Below are positions 25,501 through 37,729 of a stretch of DNA of 64,000 nucleotides, piece after piece (positions within the stretch are counted from its first letter, which is position 1; every line of letters starts with the position of its first letter). Origin of the DNA: Plumapathes pennacea (Eukaryota; Cnidaria; Anthozoa; Antipatharia; Myriopathidae); contig OZ038472.1 of assembly GCA_964036295.1 (NCBI GenBank), positions 3,983,501-4,047,500 on the forward strand, read 5' to 3'. The position numbers and the translations under genes were made by a program. The notes under the pieces were generated by a model that saw only the letters and a list, made by a program, of their open reading frames with translations, was not told where the DNA came from and did not search any database.

Positions 25501-26025
25501 GAAGCAAAAAGTTTGAACAGGATACACAAAACAAAGTGAAACATATAAACAAATTAAAACCTAGAAATCTAGTTACAAGGTGTACGAGTCTCTCGCCTTA
25601 ACTAGCCTCAAAGAACGTAACTTCCTTTTATTGTCTCGTTGTCTTCTGGTTATCTGCCTTTCTTGTCGTAGAGCCCGTTTATCTTTAGTAGTTTAGTGAG
25701 AAATAGAGCAAGTGCTTTTCTAGATGGGGATTTAATTTCAGTGCGGGCTCGCTCGCACGCATACGGTTTGAACTCAAACGGTTTTCCTCGTCATCTGGGG
25801 CTTCGGAGGCACTTAAGCAAAAACGTGCGTTTCAACGAAAAAAGAATGACCTTGCTGGCCAGTGTAAATCTTTAAACTCCAACAACAAAATATAGAACGC
25901 AAACAGAAGTACTTACTTTGACCAAATCCTGCTGTCAAGCTTCTTCTGGATTTCTCGCAGTTTACAGTCGCAGACAATTGACTTAAGCAATAAATGATGG
26001 TTATCAAGTTAAAAGGTGTTGCCAT
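18591..26025 (-). CDS. Gene C: complete PA14 / short silk-like / AbfB-like / minicollagen-CRD protein, 795 aa
   Basis: Exons: 26025-25917, 24861-24643, 24146-24035, 23401-23220, 22988-22272, 21823-21557, 21066-20710, 20436-20167, 19755-19681, 18670-18591; sum 2388 bp, open throughout. The signal peptide is MATPFNLITIIYCLSQLSAT, then NCEKSRRS. An upstream in-frame ATG (26085) would add about 20 residues; I chose the internal one because it matches A and B. PA14 (about 37-207) has [40 protein letters not shown] and NPDNKVRIA. Exon 5 is the shorter, less repetitive form: zipper block, a poly-Gly stretch, GTGTGTG, then (Ala-Gly) runs. Exon 6 has SFESACFPGYY; exon 7 has WGPCRTDPV and [13 protein letters not shown]. 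The CRD (18670-18591) differs from B only at one residue (RAQ for RVQ), so the 3' part of B and C diverged recently. Confidence 0.87.
19453..19520. repeat. (AAT)n microsatellite in intron 9 of gene C
   Basis: About 22 AAT units with the same right flank (CGGATATGTAATAGTTAAAT) as in gene B, so the locus predates the B/C duplication. Confidence 0.95.
22445..22660 (-). repeat. Coding Ala/Gly-rich low-complexity tract of gene C
   Basis: A short stretch of exon 5 with Ala-Gly runs, GTGTGTG and a poly-Gly block. There is no clean tandem unit, so it may be an older or contracted form of the repeat region. Confidence 0.75.
23447..23876. mobile_element. Insertion with GGGG...CCCC ends and candidate 9-bp target duplication, intron 3 of gene C
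   Basis: About 430 bp, starting GGGGGGGGCACTC and ending CCCCCTCCGGGAT, with TTTTACACC directly before (23438-23446) and after (23877-23885). Inside are several copies of ATACCCTATTTCAGACC. It sits about 45 bp from exon 4. Confidence 0.65.
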
Positions 26026-26947
26026 GTTTTCACCATTCACGCGTCTGTTGTGAAAACAGAGAGAAAATAGAAGCCATGAATACAAATATGGTTACAATAG
26101 TAAATAATTTAACATTGCACCTATAATGTCTGACTTTTATATATCAGATAACTATCAATGATTTCTAATTTTAATTAGATCAAGGTTCTTATGGTGGTGC
26201 AGTTTGAACTAGTTTATTATCTTAAAAAAGATTATCTTAAAAGAGGTAAAGCTCGTCTGCTCCACGTGTTATGCAGTCAATACTTTAACTATGAAATGTG
26301 TAGTGCCACAGATTTGTGGGGCGATCTGTCTATTTTAGTGGATTATTATATCAATTAGACTGAGTTATAATAGTTTTCAAAATATTAGCATATAAATACA
26401 GATATAAAACTGGTTGATCATCCTTGAAGCGTATGAACCAATTGTTCATAAGAACAATAGGATACCTTCTTTAGCTTCCATTTCACTACTAGGCCATGCC
26501 TTCAGACACCAGAATTGTTTCAAGCGTTTAGCCAGTAAAAAAGACCTCCCAATGTACCCCAGGCGCTCTTTCAAAACTGGTCTGTACAATTTATGTTTAA
26601 GAGCGACTTTCTATAAGAATCGAAAGCTCGCTGACCCAAAAATTTGACCCCCTCATATTTTGTCCCAAAACTTCTTTTGGTGGGCTATTACCAAAAACAA
26701 CATGAAGATGGCGTTTGATAGTTCAGATAAAAACTGATCCAACCACCAAATTCTTCTTTGAATATTAACAATTTTTGGATGTGTGATGAAATTATTTGTA
26801 AACACCTGCGTGTGTATCTCAGAAAGAGCCTGGGATCCAGGTTGGATAGTTGAGCCTGCGGTTTCAGCAGTATAAACACAATATTTGTCTTAAACAAAGT
26901 ATGCAGAATGGCACATTGTAAACTTGTGTTTTTTCCCTGTTTTGGGC

Positions 26948-27184
26948 AGAAAGATCCTTGAGGAAGTTATTGGCAAACAAGATGGCATCAATGGAAAACG
27001 TGGAAGAATCCATCAACCTTTTTAATGCCAAGAACCTTGCGTTCGACTGTGACAGCGTGCTTCGGCCCTGCTTGCACATCCTCCGTTCAAAAGAAAGGAG
27101 ATTCATCGGATGTCGGATCCAACAAGTCACTCCGAGTCGCAAAATGTTTGAAGCAAAACCTTGCCGCTGTTCGAAATATTTTTA
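26948..27184 (+). other. Open stretch behind a splice acceptor, possible orphan exon
   Basis: A pyrimidine tract and CAG just before about 26950 precede about 78 open codons ending in TAA at 27182-27184. The segment includes MASMENVEESINLFNAKNLA and CRIQQVTPSRKMFEAKPC. No family is recognised. A second frame in the same DNA also starts plausibly (KILEEVIGKQDGINGKRGR) but stops early. It could be an exon of a gene now decayed, like the neighbouring RPF1-like fragment. Weak. Confidence 0.2.
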
Positions 27185-27873
27185 AGGTACTGTCACTTTT
27201 GCCGATTTACCGTATGTAATGGCAGGAACTTCACTTATTGATGGTATCATTGATGGTATAAAATTAATTGGGAAAGAGTGTCCGGAAGGGTGAAGTTGCC
27301 AGTTTTTCCTTGCCCATTTCTTGAGAGCAAGATCTTGACCAGGGGCCCATTCAATAAAGCATTATTTCACAAGTGTATTTTACAAGTCGGACCAATTTTT
27401 TCTCCACACATTAAAACACACTTTAATCCAGTACCATGTCCAAATATTGCCTATAAGGCTTTGCTGGAGTAGAGTCCATTTAGTGGTGTTTGAATATGGT
27501 TAATTCAACTTGTTAAATACATGTGTAAATGTTTATTGAATTGGCCCCAGATCTTGGCAAGATTTTACTAAAATTTTACCATAGATAAGATCTTGCCCAA
27601 GATTTCATAGGATGTTGTAAGATCTTGCCAAACTTCTACCAAGAATTTACTGGCAATATAAGATCTGTGGCAAGATTTCTCAAGATCTTAGAAGATCTTG
27701 GGAGATCCTACAAGATCTTGCCAAGACATCTGTTGGGTATGGGCCTCCTCATGCTTTAAGCCAGCAATGACGTAAGGCCACCCTGGCTGGGCATCCTCTG
27801 TTTTCTTTTTGCTTCCTGTAGTGGACAATCCAACATATAATATTCTTTAAACTAATATCTAACAGACACTTCT

Positions 27874-28118
27874 GGGCCCGGTTTTTTGAAAGTCGATTAA
27901 GCTAATCCAGGATTAACGAAATTCTTTCTCTCGACCTCTCTCCCAATAAACTGCAGAGTTTTGTTTGAAGATGGACTTTTTAGTAAGCTTGTTCCAGCTT
28001 AAAACGTTATCAAGAAAGTCGTTGTGGACAAAACTTTCACATTTTCAAGCTTATAAATGACAAGAAAGTTTAGACCTAATCCAGGATTAGCCTAATTGTA
28101 CTTTGAAAAACTGGGCCC
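27874..28118. mobile_element. MITE family 1, copy 3, between genes C and D
   Basis: 245 bp with GGGCCC at both ends and the same internal sequence (TTAACGAAATTCTTTCTCTC), in the same orientation as the 13144 copy. Confidence 0.78.
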
Positions 28119-28429
28119 TGCAGCCTTCTAAATCTTAGTTGGACTCTTCATTATTTAAGGGGCCCTTACTTATTTTTTATTGATCGTTTATTTATTTATT
28201 TATTTAATATTTATTTATTTATTTATTTATTAGGTTTTTTTTATTCAATTATTATTTCATTTTTTTTTGTATTGGGAACCAACTTCAACCTTTTCTAGTT
28301 GGATCTTTTTTGTACACATTTATCAAAGGGGATCCCTTTAATCAGGAGCGTGAAATTGGTTTCAATTAATGTTTGCATGACTGTAAGCCACATGCCTTTC
28401 AGAATCATGGGCCCATGACAATTCACAAA

Positions 28430-29286
28430 CCTCAAATCACTCCGAACAATTTGAGCACCAGACTTGGCCCACTCGACTTAGTGCATCTCTTGGCTTCAAT
28501 GTTTCCTTACAACCCACAGTTGGATGTGTGACATTCCACAACCAAAGAGACTTCATTTTCTTCAAAAGACATAGGTAAGTAGTATTTCCTGCAGTTACAG
28601 TTTGGGTCTCAAAAGTCCTCCTTCTCCTAAACACGTCCCACATGAGCACAGGAAGAGGGTATGGTGTCATCCAATTTGATTTTGCTGACGTGGAATTTTC
28701 AAGTCTTGCAAAACTGACTTCATGTGTTTGCCAGACCTTACTCCCAAATTTTTTTGTATTTGTAATACAGAATAAGTGCAGATGCACAGCCCTAAACTGC
28801 CCAGGACCAATAGATTTTCTTTATAAAGATGTGGATTTTTGTGTCCATTCATGCCATCATGTTTAAAGCAATTTGTAATTGTAACTCCTCAGCTATAGCA
28901 ATTTGTGTATTTCATGGACCTTATGTACAGTAAGTTTGTTTGTCTATTCCGCAATAGGTCGGACTAGCTGGAATAGCACCAACATCTAGTTGTTGGTTCT
29001 CGGGGTAGATCTTATCCCAGATTAGTTTCATTACCATTTCACCCTGCATTGGCATCATAAGAACTGACATCTCAAGTCAAATCAGCTCCAAGCCAAAAAG
29101 ATTTGAACGATCAGCATTGCTATCCCTATTTGGGAATAGCCTAAGCAAATGTGTGTCCTAAGTTGCTGACCTATATTTATTGTGTTGCAGGTATCTTTTA
29201 CAAGAATTCAAAGAAAGATGAACTGCAAAAGCTTGGTCCTAGACTCTCTCTCAGTGTTCACTCCAGAAAGGAATTTTTGACTTCAG
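28430..29286 (+). pseudogene. RPF1-like (Brix domain) pseudogene fragment
   Basis: The plus strand carries pieces that match the end of the Brix domain of ribosome production factor 1, but in broken frames. About 28437-28520 reads NNLSTRLGPLDLVHLLASMF and then PYNPQL. The next match, VTFHNQRDFIFFKRHR (to 28574), is in another frame, so about one base is out of register near 28523. After a GT donor, a second exon (29191-29286) reads IFYKNSKKDELQKLGPRLSL, again shifted by two relative to the expected join at RHRY-IF. RPF1 is an rRNA-processing factor of the large subunit. Introns are kept, so this is a decayed duplicate rather than a retrocopy. Upstream exons of the domain were not found. Confidence 0.5.
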
Positions 29287-29689
29287 GTATGTGGAGTAAG
29301 AATGGTTTCTTAAGGTACAGTACTTACACAGACTTGCCTTAGTTGTTTTCATGATTATCTTAAGGTATCCCCCCCCCCTCCCCTAATATACCATAAGGGT
29401 TTTAATTTTTTACTTGACAAAAAAACATAAAATGCGATGATATCAAAATGTTTGTTGCAAATCAGCACATTGATTCTCGGTGGTGGTAATTGCCATGGAT
29501 ATTGAGCTTGGGGGGAACCTAATGTGCAATCAGTGACATCATATATTTTATATATTTTTTACTTAATCTCCCTCAATTTTTAACTAATCAGAACGAAACC
29601 AACAGCATATGAAAGAGCTAATGGGGGTCTATTGAAATTTTGCTTCAAACGTTTTTTATGAGCTTTTTAATGTAGAAATATTCTGGGAA

Positions 29690-30055
29690 AGGTTCTGGAG
29701 GGATTTTAGTGCACCAAATATAACATGCCATGGCAATGACTAGGTAGATATCAAAGAATGTATATTACAGCAAGAGCAAGCATCAAATTTGTTTACATAG
29801 AATAATTCTGTCACCGTTATTAGCAGGATCCCGGCCATCCTTAGCTGGATCCCGAACATTGGACTTAGAAATATTTAAGGTTCTGGAGGGGTTTTAGTGC
29901 ACCAAATATAACATCCCATGGCAATGACTAGGTAGATATCAAACTTGGAATGTATATTACAGCAAGAGCAAGCATCCAATTTGTTTAGAATAATTCTGTC
30001 ACCGTTCTTAGCAGGATCCCGGCCATCCTTAGCTGGATCCCGAACACTGGACTTA
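29690..30055. repeat. Tandem duplication, about 180 bp unit
   Basis: Two nearly identical copies (29690-29868 and 29879-30055), each with TTTAGTGCACCAAATATAAC and GCAGGATCCCGGCCATCCTT. Copies differ by small indels. Confidence 0.8.
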
Positions 30056-31120
30056 CAGTAAACTGAAAATTTCTCACATCATTAAAATTAAAAAAATCAT
30101 AAAATTTTCAATCCTGCCTGACTCGACTATTGTACTATTTTGTACATGCTGCGAGCCAATCGATAGTGTCTAGTTTTTTACTGGACCACTAATTGACCTA
30201 GACACATTAGCCATCTGACTATTGAAATCTGGCTTTCACAAGCGACGCAAATGCAAGAGTTATTCTACGGTGAAAACAGGCTAGACACAGCTGTAATCAC
30301 AAGGATATCTTTCCCTTTTTTTTCTTGTAATCGAGCTGTTGCTTGATTCACTCTTGAAAATCAGGCTGAATTGCAACTGATATAAAGATCTGACATATTG
30401 CATTGGCAATAGCTCCAATTATTAAGGCTGTGAGTACCAATACCAATGTTGGCGCCGTGTGTGCAGCGCTGTAGTGCTTTGACACGCTGTCATTTCGAGC
30501 GTCGTTCTGGTCGGTCTTAAAATTTGGTTAACTTGTAGGTCGAAATCCTTGTCACATTTTTGATTCTGATGTTAGACAGACGCTGTACTTGGGCAACTGA
30601 AACAACTACTGAAATTGGGCAAAAAATGGCCTTTTTTGGAAAAAATAGTAAGGCTATAGCCCATCCTTTTTTGTCAAAATAGCCGATTTTGACAAAAAGA
30701 AAATCTTCAAACTTTCAGGAAACTTTTTTGGGACTAACTAGACTTTTCGCAGTTCTTTTGTCTTATTTTTCTTCGGTCGTTGACGAGATATAGCAGGAAA
30801 ACTGCGCATTTTTATTTTTATTTTATTTATTTATTTTTTAATTAAAAAGGTTAACTTGTTAAGCAAAGTCTTACTCTTAGTATTCGCGACCCAGACACAG
30901 TTGCTAAGGCCTAGTTTACGTTCGTTCTGTCCATCTGGTTCGACTGTGGTAACTCGTTAAGCATATAGTATAGAACATCTGCACCGTGATTGCTATTTGC
31001 AGGCTTATGCTTGATTGTGAAGTTAGACAGCAAGTTAAGATGCCCAGCGCTGTTTTATGGCTCTTAGATTTGCGGTCTGTAGGCTACTCTGGTACCCAGT
31101 ATATAACTGTGGAACTTTGT

Positions 31121-31526
31121 AGGCCCCGTCCACACGTATCCGGATATTTTTGAATCCGCAACTTTTTCGTTGCGGAGTGGCCTCCCGTCCACACGTATCC
31201 GGTGAATACGGTTGATGAATCCGCAACTTTATGAAAACGCTTCCCAGAGTGGATTTTTTTTTTAATACGCTGTGAATACGGCGTCGAATCCGTATATATT
31301 TTATTACGTTGATCAAAAAGTTGCGGATTTATCAACGGTATTCACCGGATACGTGTAGACGGGAGGCCAATCCGCAAAGAAAAAGTTGCGGATTCAAAAT
31401 ATCCGGATTCGTATGGACAGGCTAAAACGATTAAAATACGCTACACATGGACGCGACTTTTATTTTTAAATCCGCATCGAGAAAGTTTCGGATTCAAAAA
31501 TATCCGGATACGTGTGGACGGGGCCT
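31121..31526. mobile_element. Nested inverted-repeat element (AGGCCCCGTCCACACGTATC ends)
   Basis: About 406 bp beginning AGGCCCCGTCCACACGTATC and ending with its inverse, TACGTGTGGACGGGGCCT. A second inverted pair (CCTCCCGTCCACACGTATCC and GGATACGTGTAGACGGGAGG) is nested inside, so one family member appears inserted in another. Confidence 0.75.
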
Positions 31527-31906
31527 CAGTTACCGTAACCATCCCACCCCCACCCCCTCTAAAAGGTCAAGTTTTAAAATAAGCACGCGTATCCACTTCA
31601 TCGTAAGTTTCAAGTGCGGAGTATTCTGTAGTTAAGCCGACAATAACAGCAGACGACAGATAATCACCAAACTTATTTAATAAGAGAAAAAGGCGGCGGC
31701 CGTTTACTTTTAATCCCCCAACCCACCCCGCGCGCTGTTTTGTTCATGCGTCCCATGTGTATATATTTGGGTGCCAACTGACAAGCGTGCCAAAACCGGT
31801 TTGACTGCATTTTTCACACGTTTCGTTCCATCGTGCACAGAAGCCATTTGTGAGAAGACTTCGACGAAGATGGACGTGTTTGTGAGAAGAGATTTGAAGA
31901 CCAAGA

Positions 31907-34900
31907 ATGGCGGAGCAAGCGAAAGTCAGACTTTCTGGTGAGTATTACTAAGTTGAAACTTGCTACGTACGAACGGACGAAACGGAACGAGCTTACGCTT
32001 CCGTCTTTGAAACATTCCAGGTTATTCAATGTCCTTCTCTCGTTTCTCGCAGAGCTTTCACGCCACGCAGCTTTCAGGACAGTGGAAAAGAGGCATGGCA
32101 CATGGACTTGACTCAAAGTTTACAAGGAATATTTGGCTGGAGATGGCTTCAAACGGAAGACGAATGTAGAAATGTATTAAACAGAAAACCGTAAGCTCTG
32201 ATGTGTGAATGCCATTCTACAGTCATGTATGATGTTATTCATTTTTTCTTAAAAGAGGTGTTCCAAACGTTCTTAGTCAGTTCAATTCGCCCAAAGACTT
32301 TCTTTCACATTAATTCGTGAACATGAACGATTTTAAACGCGAGGGCACTTTTGAATTTTATATTTTATATTTATTTTTTGCTGCACTACGCGGACAAAAA
32401 CCTAATTTGCTATCTGTCGCATGCGAGTGAACAGCATACTATTGCAAGAGAAGGTCGTTGTTTTTTTACTAGATAGATTTAATCCAAATTGCCAAAATTT
32501 CCAGGTCCGTTACGATATTATGCAGAAAAATCCCAAATGATAAATTATGCAAACAATACAGATATTGGCTGCTGAAAACAATGATGTCTAATCAGTTTGG
32601 TTGACAAAGAATTATTGTTTTGCCCGTGTTTTTATTTTTCAAGTGCCAAAGTTTTGTTGTGTTCACGATTGGCACTTGTTTTTGCGCGTAACTTTTTTTG
32701 TTCGTTGTAAAAACGTTGTAGTTACGCAGATATCGATTTAACGTTTTTACTGTTTCCGCCTGTAAATTTATCGTTCTCTTCCTCAACGGTACAAAAAAAA
32801 CCGCTTAACTTCCCTCACAAAATGGTTGTTTTCGCTTTTTCTATCATGTTTGCGTCATTTTCTTCAAAACTTTTCTTTTTTTTGGTCGCCCTCGCGTTGA
32901 ACTTGGCACAAATTTGTACAATATTTCTCCTGTCGCTTTGAAATTTGGTTGGATAAATATATGTTGGACATGTTAGATTTTCTTCCTTGTTCAATTTAGT
33001 CACTACCTGATACAGTGTAGGTTTCTTTGGAACATCTCAAGTTTTTTTTTTTTTTTTTTTTTTTCTGTTAAGTTGGGATGGTTGGAAGAGAATCGCGCGC
33101 TATTTTTTGTCCATTGGATTGGAAAGTCGTTTTGATTTCGTCGAACTTTTAATCTGGCCTCGGTTGTAGAATGTCGCGATGTCAAGCATTATTCTTCAAC
33201 GTTAAATTTTGTTCTTGACGCCGTGTTTGATTTAACTGATGCTTCACGAAGCTGACGCGGTTCAACGAGAGTTTAATCCCAGTTGTTGTTAGCTTTTATC
33301 GTTTTCAAATCCACAGCTTGAAATGTTTTAAGGACTTCATCTGTGATATTGTATTCGGTTTTTGTTGCAAAAACTAATTTATTCACTTGCCTGTTGGGCA
33401 ATTTCAAATCGATTTTTCGTGCGAAAACTAATTTATTCATTGTCTTTGCGAGCAGTGCGCATTTCTCTTCGTCCATCCTTGTTTATCAGATGATCTCTTC
33501 GGTTCAATGATGAGTTTAATGAAGACGTCTGTGTGTCCGTTTGTAGGTGCGTCACATTTAAAAGTTATCTCATGCCTCAAGTTTAATTTGCTTTCACTAG
33601 TGTCGAGGGAGATAAATTGACTCCTTGTGTTTTCGGGAGAGATTTGGAGAATTAGAACCGCGGAAATTGAACGGCAATTCCACTCCAGTTTTTATTGAGG
33701 CATGGTGTATCTTTACTTGTGATGCACTGGATGCAGCATTTCATATATACACCGTCCATTTGGCGCGCGCTTCTTAACTTTACATGGCCGGGATTATTGC
33801 ACGGAGCAACTGATGCAGGCAATCGGTGTCTGTTTTCTTTTGTGAAAGCTCTAAAAGCGTAGTCGGTGTATTTTAAAATGTCTTTATCCTTTAGCTTTTT
33901 AGTGAAGGACTTCTAGTTTGATGCAGGCAATCGGTGTCTGTTTTCTTTCGCGAAGGCTCTAAAAGCGTAATCGGTGTATTTTGAAATGTTTGTAGCCTTT
34001 AGCTTTTTAGTGAAGGACTTCCAGTTTGATGCGTGTATTTTATATTTCTGTTGAATGATGTGCTTAATAAAAATGTCTGTGGGGGGTGGGGAAAGGATAT
34101 GATGTACATGAATATGTAATATGCAGTGTAACCTGCAAAACCTGTTTTATAATTAAAGATGACATAAGACCATGATGCTTTTCAAACTTTATTGACGTCA
34201 CATTCAGAGTGTATATAAGTAAATTTTCCGGTAGGGGAGGTTGGTCGGGGTTAGCGGATGGCACCAGTTATAGGCAAATTTTTTTGCTTACCTAATGAGG
34301 TTAATGATCAGACTTTGAAACAGCAAGAGTAATAGAGTTGTACTAATTCTGTAGTAGTACAAGAGTACTACTACACTGTTACAACCACTATTACTATTAC
34401 TACTTCAAAGCCCATCCGCGAACCAAGTAGTTAAGCAAAGTAAATTGAAGGAGAGGCTCTGAGAAACGGAAAGCTGGTAACGCGAAGGAAAAGGTTGTTG
34501 AAAATTGGTTGATTCAACAATGTTTTGAGGCAAAATAATCTTTTGCATTGCGTCCGTTCATGAAAAATTCCGCGCATAAAGTTTGCACAAGTCTTCAGCC
34601 AAATCAAGAATGTCGGAGCCAACATGAAAGACGTTTCTCAGAGCCTCCCGTTCCAAATCATTTTTGAAATAATGAGGGAAAGTATTCCCTTGCTTCTAAT
34701 AAACACGCACAATATGGGACATGGTTGTTGAATCACTAGAAATCATCAAGGTAGAATAAAAGTTTTAGCTTCGCACCAAATTGTTCAGATGGCTGTTATC
34801 TAGCCTGAAAACCCGAAGTCAAATTGTAAAGAAAATCTGTGCAATTAGTAAAAGAACGTTCCAATTGGCCATCGCAAAGTTCCATTTGAAATATGAGCAA

Positions 34901-35422
34901 GATTCCTATTTCGAACGCAAATTTCCACTTGAAATTTTCCGAGATAAAAATTGCCGTAGCTTTTTCGTTCCTATTTCAGCATCGCAAAGTTCCATTTGAA
35001 ATTTGCGATTAAATTTTCAACAACCATATCCCAATACATGCACAGATCAAGCATACTGAAATGACTGCAATACCGTTAACGCTAAATTGGACGCGATAAA
35101 ACGAAGATGCGTCAATGTTTTGTATTCATTTCGTAAGAAGAAATCGCACGAGAAACCGTTTCGTATAAAAAAGAAAGACTCCGTTCGCTCAACTTGCATT
35201 TGAATATAAAATCAGACACTCAAGCTCAGTTAAACCCTGTATTTACATATTCTTCTAAGCGGGCATTTCCAGTGTACCGTAAATTATCGAATGGTACATT
35301 TACATTTCGCGCTCGATATTTGTGATTGTGCCGAACTCGAGATACAAAAAGGATGAATAATTTTTGTTCAGAAACAATAGATTGAGTATCACGTGTTTGG
35401 TCTCTAAGGAAAACGTTTTCGC

Positions 35423-35456
<34 letters not shown>

Positions 35457-35739
35457 ACTCACTGGCAAGAAATTTTCAAGCCCTGTGACTTGTAAATCGA
35501 AATCGAGTTCAATTTCGACTCTAAAATTTTCCTTCAGAAAAATGACTTTGAATCTCGCGGGTTTGCAGTTGTGCACGGCTAATTTGATTTGAATAGTATA
35601 AAACTAATTAGATATTTCGCGATCTATAATGTTAACAAGTTGTGCTAAGCCCGTTCGTGTAGAAAATCTCCGTTTGAAAATCTATCTTGTTTTTTGTTTT
35701 TTTTTTTTTTTCAGCAACGGCTTGTTTGCAGTCATTTAA
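31907..35739 (+). CDS. Possible small plus-strand gene with SH2-like segment (hypothetical)
   Basis: An ATG in good context at 31907 opens MAEQAKVRLS, with a GTGAGT donor after 31937. A second exon, 32055-32190, follows tandem acceptors CAGAG; using the second AG it is open to a GTAAGC donor and encodes AFTPRSFQDSGKEAWHMDL, then LQGIFGWRWLQTEDECRNVL and NRKP. The stretch GWRWLQTEDECRNVLNRKP looks like the start of an SH2 domain (W-x-W, acidic-EA-like helix, KP-N/D-G-x-F). A strong poly-T/CAG acceptor at 35714 would add NGLFAVI and a stop, in the correct phase, giving 63 residues. That is too short for a full SH2 domain, so it is a truncated or alternative product, or the true third exon was missed. 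The first acceptor gives a stop after 27 or so residues. Function unknown. Confidence 0.33.
33810..34027. repeat. Tandem duplication, about 109 bp unit
   Basis: Both copies start GATGCAGGCAATCGGTGTCT and end with TTTTTAGTGAAGGACTT; the second starts at 33920. Confidence 0.8.
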
Positions 35740-37011
35740 AGTAAGCTTGGCTAACTACGAAACGAGGTGTCTCGATAGAACATATACTTGAAGCACTGAC
35801 TCCTCAACAATGTCCGTTTAGGAGAAATCAAACCAAATTTTCTGACACGAGAAAACACGCGAACCTAGAAGAGTTATCGAAGCACCTCATGCAACAACAA
35901 ATATACAAGGCTGATATGTTCCATGCATCATAAAATAACTGCTCTGGAGATGAGGAATTCGTTTGACGTAAAGACACAACGCGAAGCTCCGTTTTAAAAA
36001 ATTAAATCCAATTTGTTGACAGAAATATAGTCCGTAGTTTTATCAGTACGGAAATGCATGGTATCGATCAGCCTCAATATATCTGTATCAAATTAATCAC
36101 AGTAGTAAGCCCTACTTTGCAGTAGTCTAGCGCTTGCGTCCTTGCAGAAACTGTTGCTTGTTACTATCCATGGTAGGTCAACTGCACTCCTTTCCAGTCC
36201 ATTTTTCACTTCCATTCCGACCCGTCACTTGAGCCTCTGTGTGCAAAGGAACGCATTCTGTAAGCTAATAGTGTCTTTTAGCTGGGTTAAATGTAGACGT
36301 ACTGTACTGAGACGAAACTCTGAGTCATAACGCGAAGAACTTGAAACTCACCCATTTGTCTCGACGCCTGACAGTGTAGTTTCGCTCAGTTTCCGTCCAT
36401 TCTGCCACTTTCTCTTTGCCCCGAAGTCAAGGAACACGTTCTATCAGCTAAACAATCTTCTGGGATAAACAAACAACAGGAATGAACACGAAACGTACCG
36501 AATACTTCGACATTCGACAACAACGTGGAAATAATGATATACAGAAGACAAAGGTGTAAAAATTCTTGCATGCTTCAATTACGTCACAGTCTAGTACAAA
36601 AACTCACCGTGGGGGAAAGGGGAGGAGATGCCGTGACGTTGGAGCGCTATTGGAGGACTAAGCGAGTGGCTTCACTGGCGGATAGGCCTGAAATGAAGAT
36701 CGGAAAATTTAGCGCTTTTGTTCACCACTCCGTGTTATAGTGTATTTTATCTTGAACAACAAGAGAAAATGACAAATGACTTTTCAAGTTGACATATTGC
36801 AAGCCTCCAGCACAAAAGAGGGAATAAAAAGATTTCTTTTTGGTGTTTGGTGTTTTAAAGCGTCGGTAATAAAGGCTGGACTAAAGAAAGCCGCATTGGC
36901 GTTTTATAGGGGTTCGTATTTGAGGTCTTAGTAAAAATCGTGTTGTCGCGTGCGGATTTTCTTTTTCTTTTCTTTCTTTTCTTTTTTTTTTTTTTTTTTT
37001 TTTTTCTTTTT

Positions 37012-37044
<33 letters not shown>

Positions 37045-37729
37045 AAATTTTTACTTGTGTGGTACAATTCGGTTTTCTCGTCATTACATTGATAAGCTGA
37101 GCGGTATAAGTTCAAAAATCCAGCAACAACAATAAAAGCTGCATTGCCGCTGTAAGGTCGGCTCTCTTTTTAACTGGCAGTTTGTCTCACTTTTCAAAAA
37201 CATCCACAGTTTTCACTCAACAGAATACGCATCCGTTTCTGCAGGCCTCCACTCTTGCCGAACCGCGTGTTTGGAAGTCTTAAGGCCTATTTACACTACA
37301 AAATATTTTTGGTACGGCTCGGATAAAAATGGTACGCGTACTAAAAAGAAAAAGGGTTCGGCTCGGATAAACTGTGCCGTGTAAATGATTTTGCCGCTCC
37401 TAATTTCACCCCAATGCAAGGTGCCAAAACTAGTACACCACCTTGTAACAAGGAATTCTCTGCAAATATTCATTGCTTTGATCTGCAAATCATTGTGTAG
37501 AGTTTAATGCACAGTTCTGTGGAATGGTAGATTTGAATTACAAACTCTTATTTATGGAGATATACATAGCAAGAAAGCAACGCATAGATTGAACCTTCAT
37601 TGATTGAAAAGCCGTGAAGTGTTTGTCGATGATTCGCTCTTATTTCTCGCGCCCGGCTATACTGTATGAAATACCAAAAACTGCATAATTATGTAACAGG
37701 AACGGAATCAACATCGCACGGCAACCGCC

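Noticed and set aside
36855..37115. Lys-rich minus-strand frames
   Set aside because: They translate a T-rich low-complexity tract.
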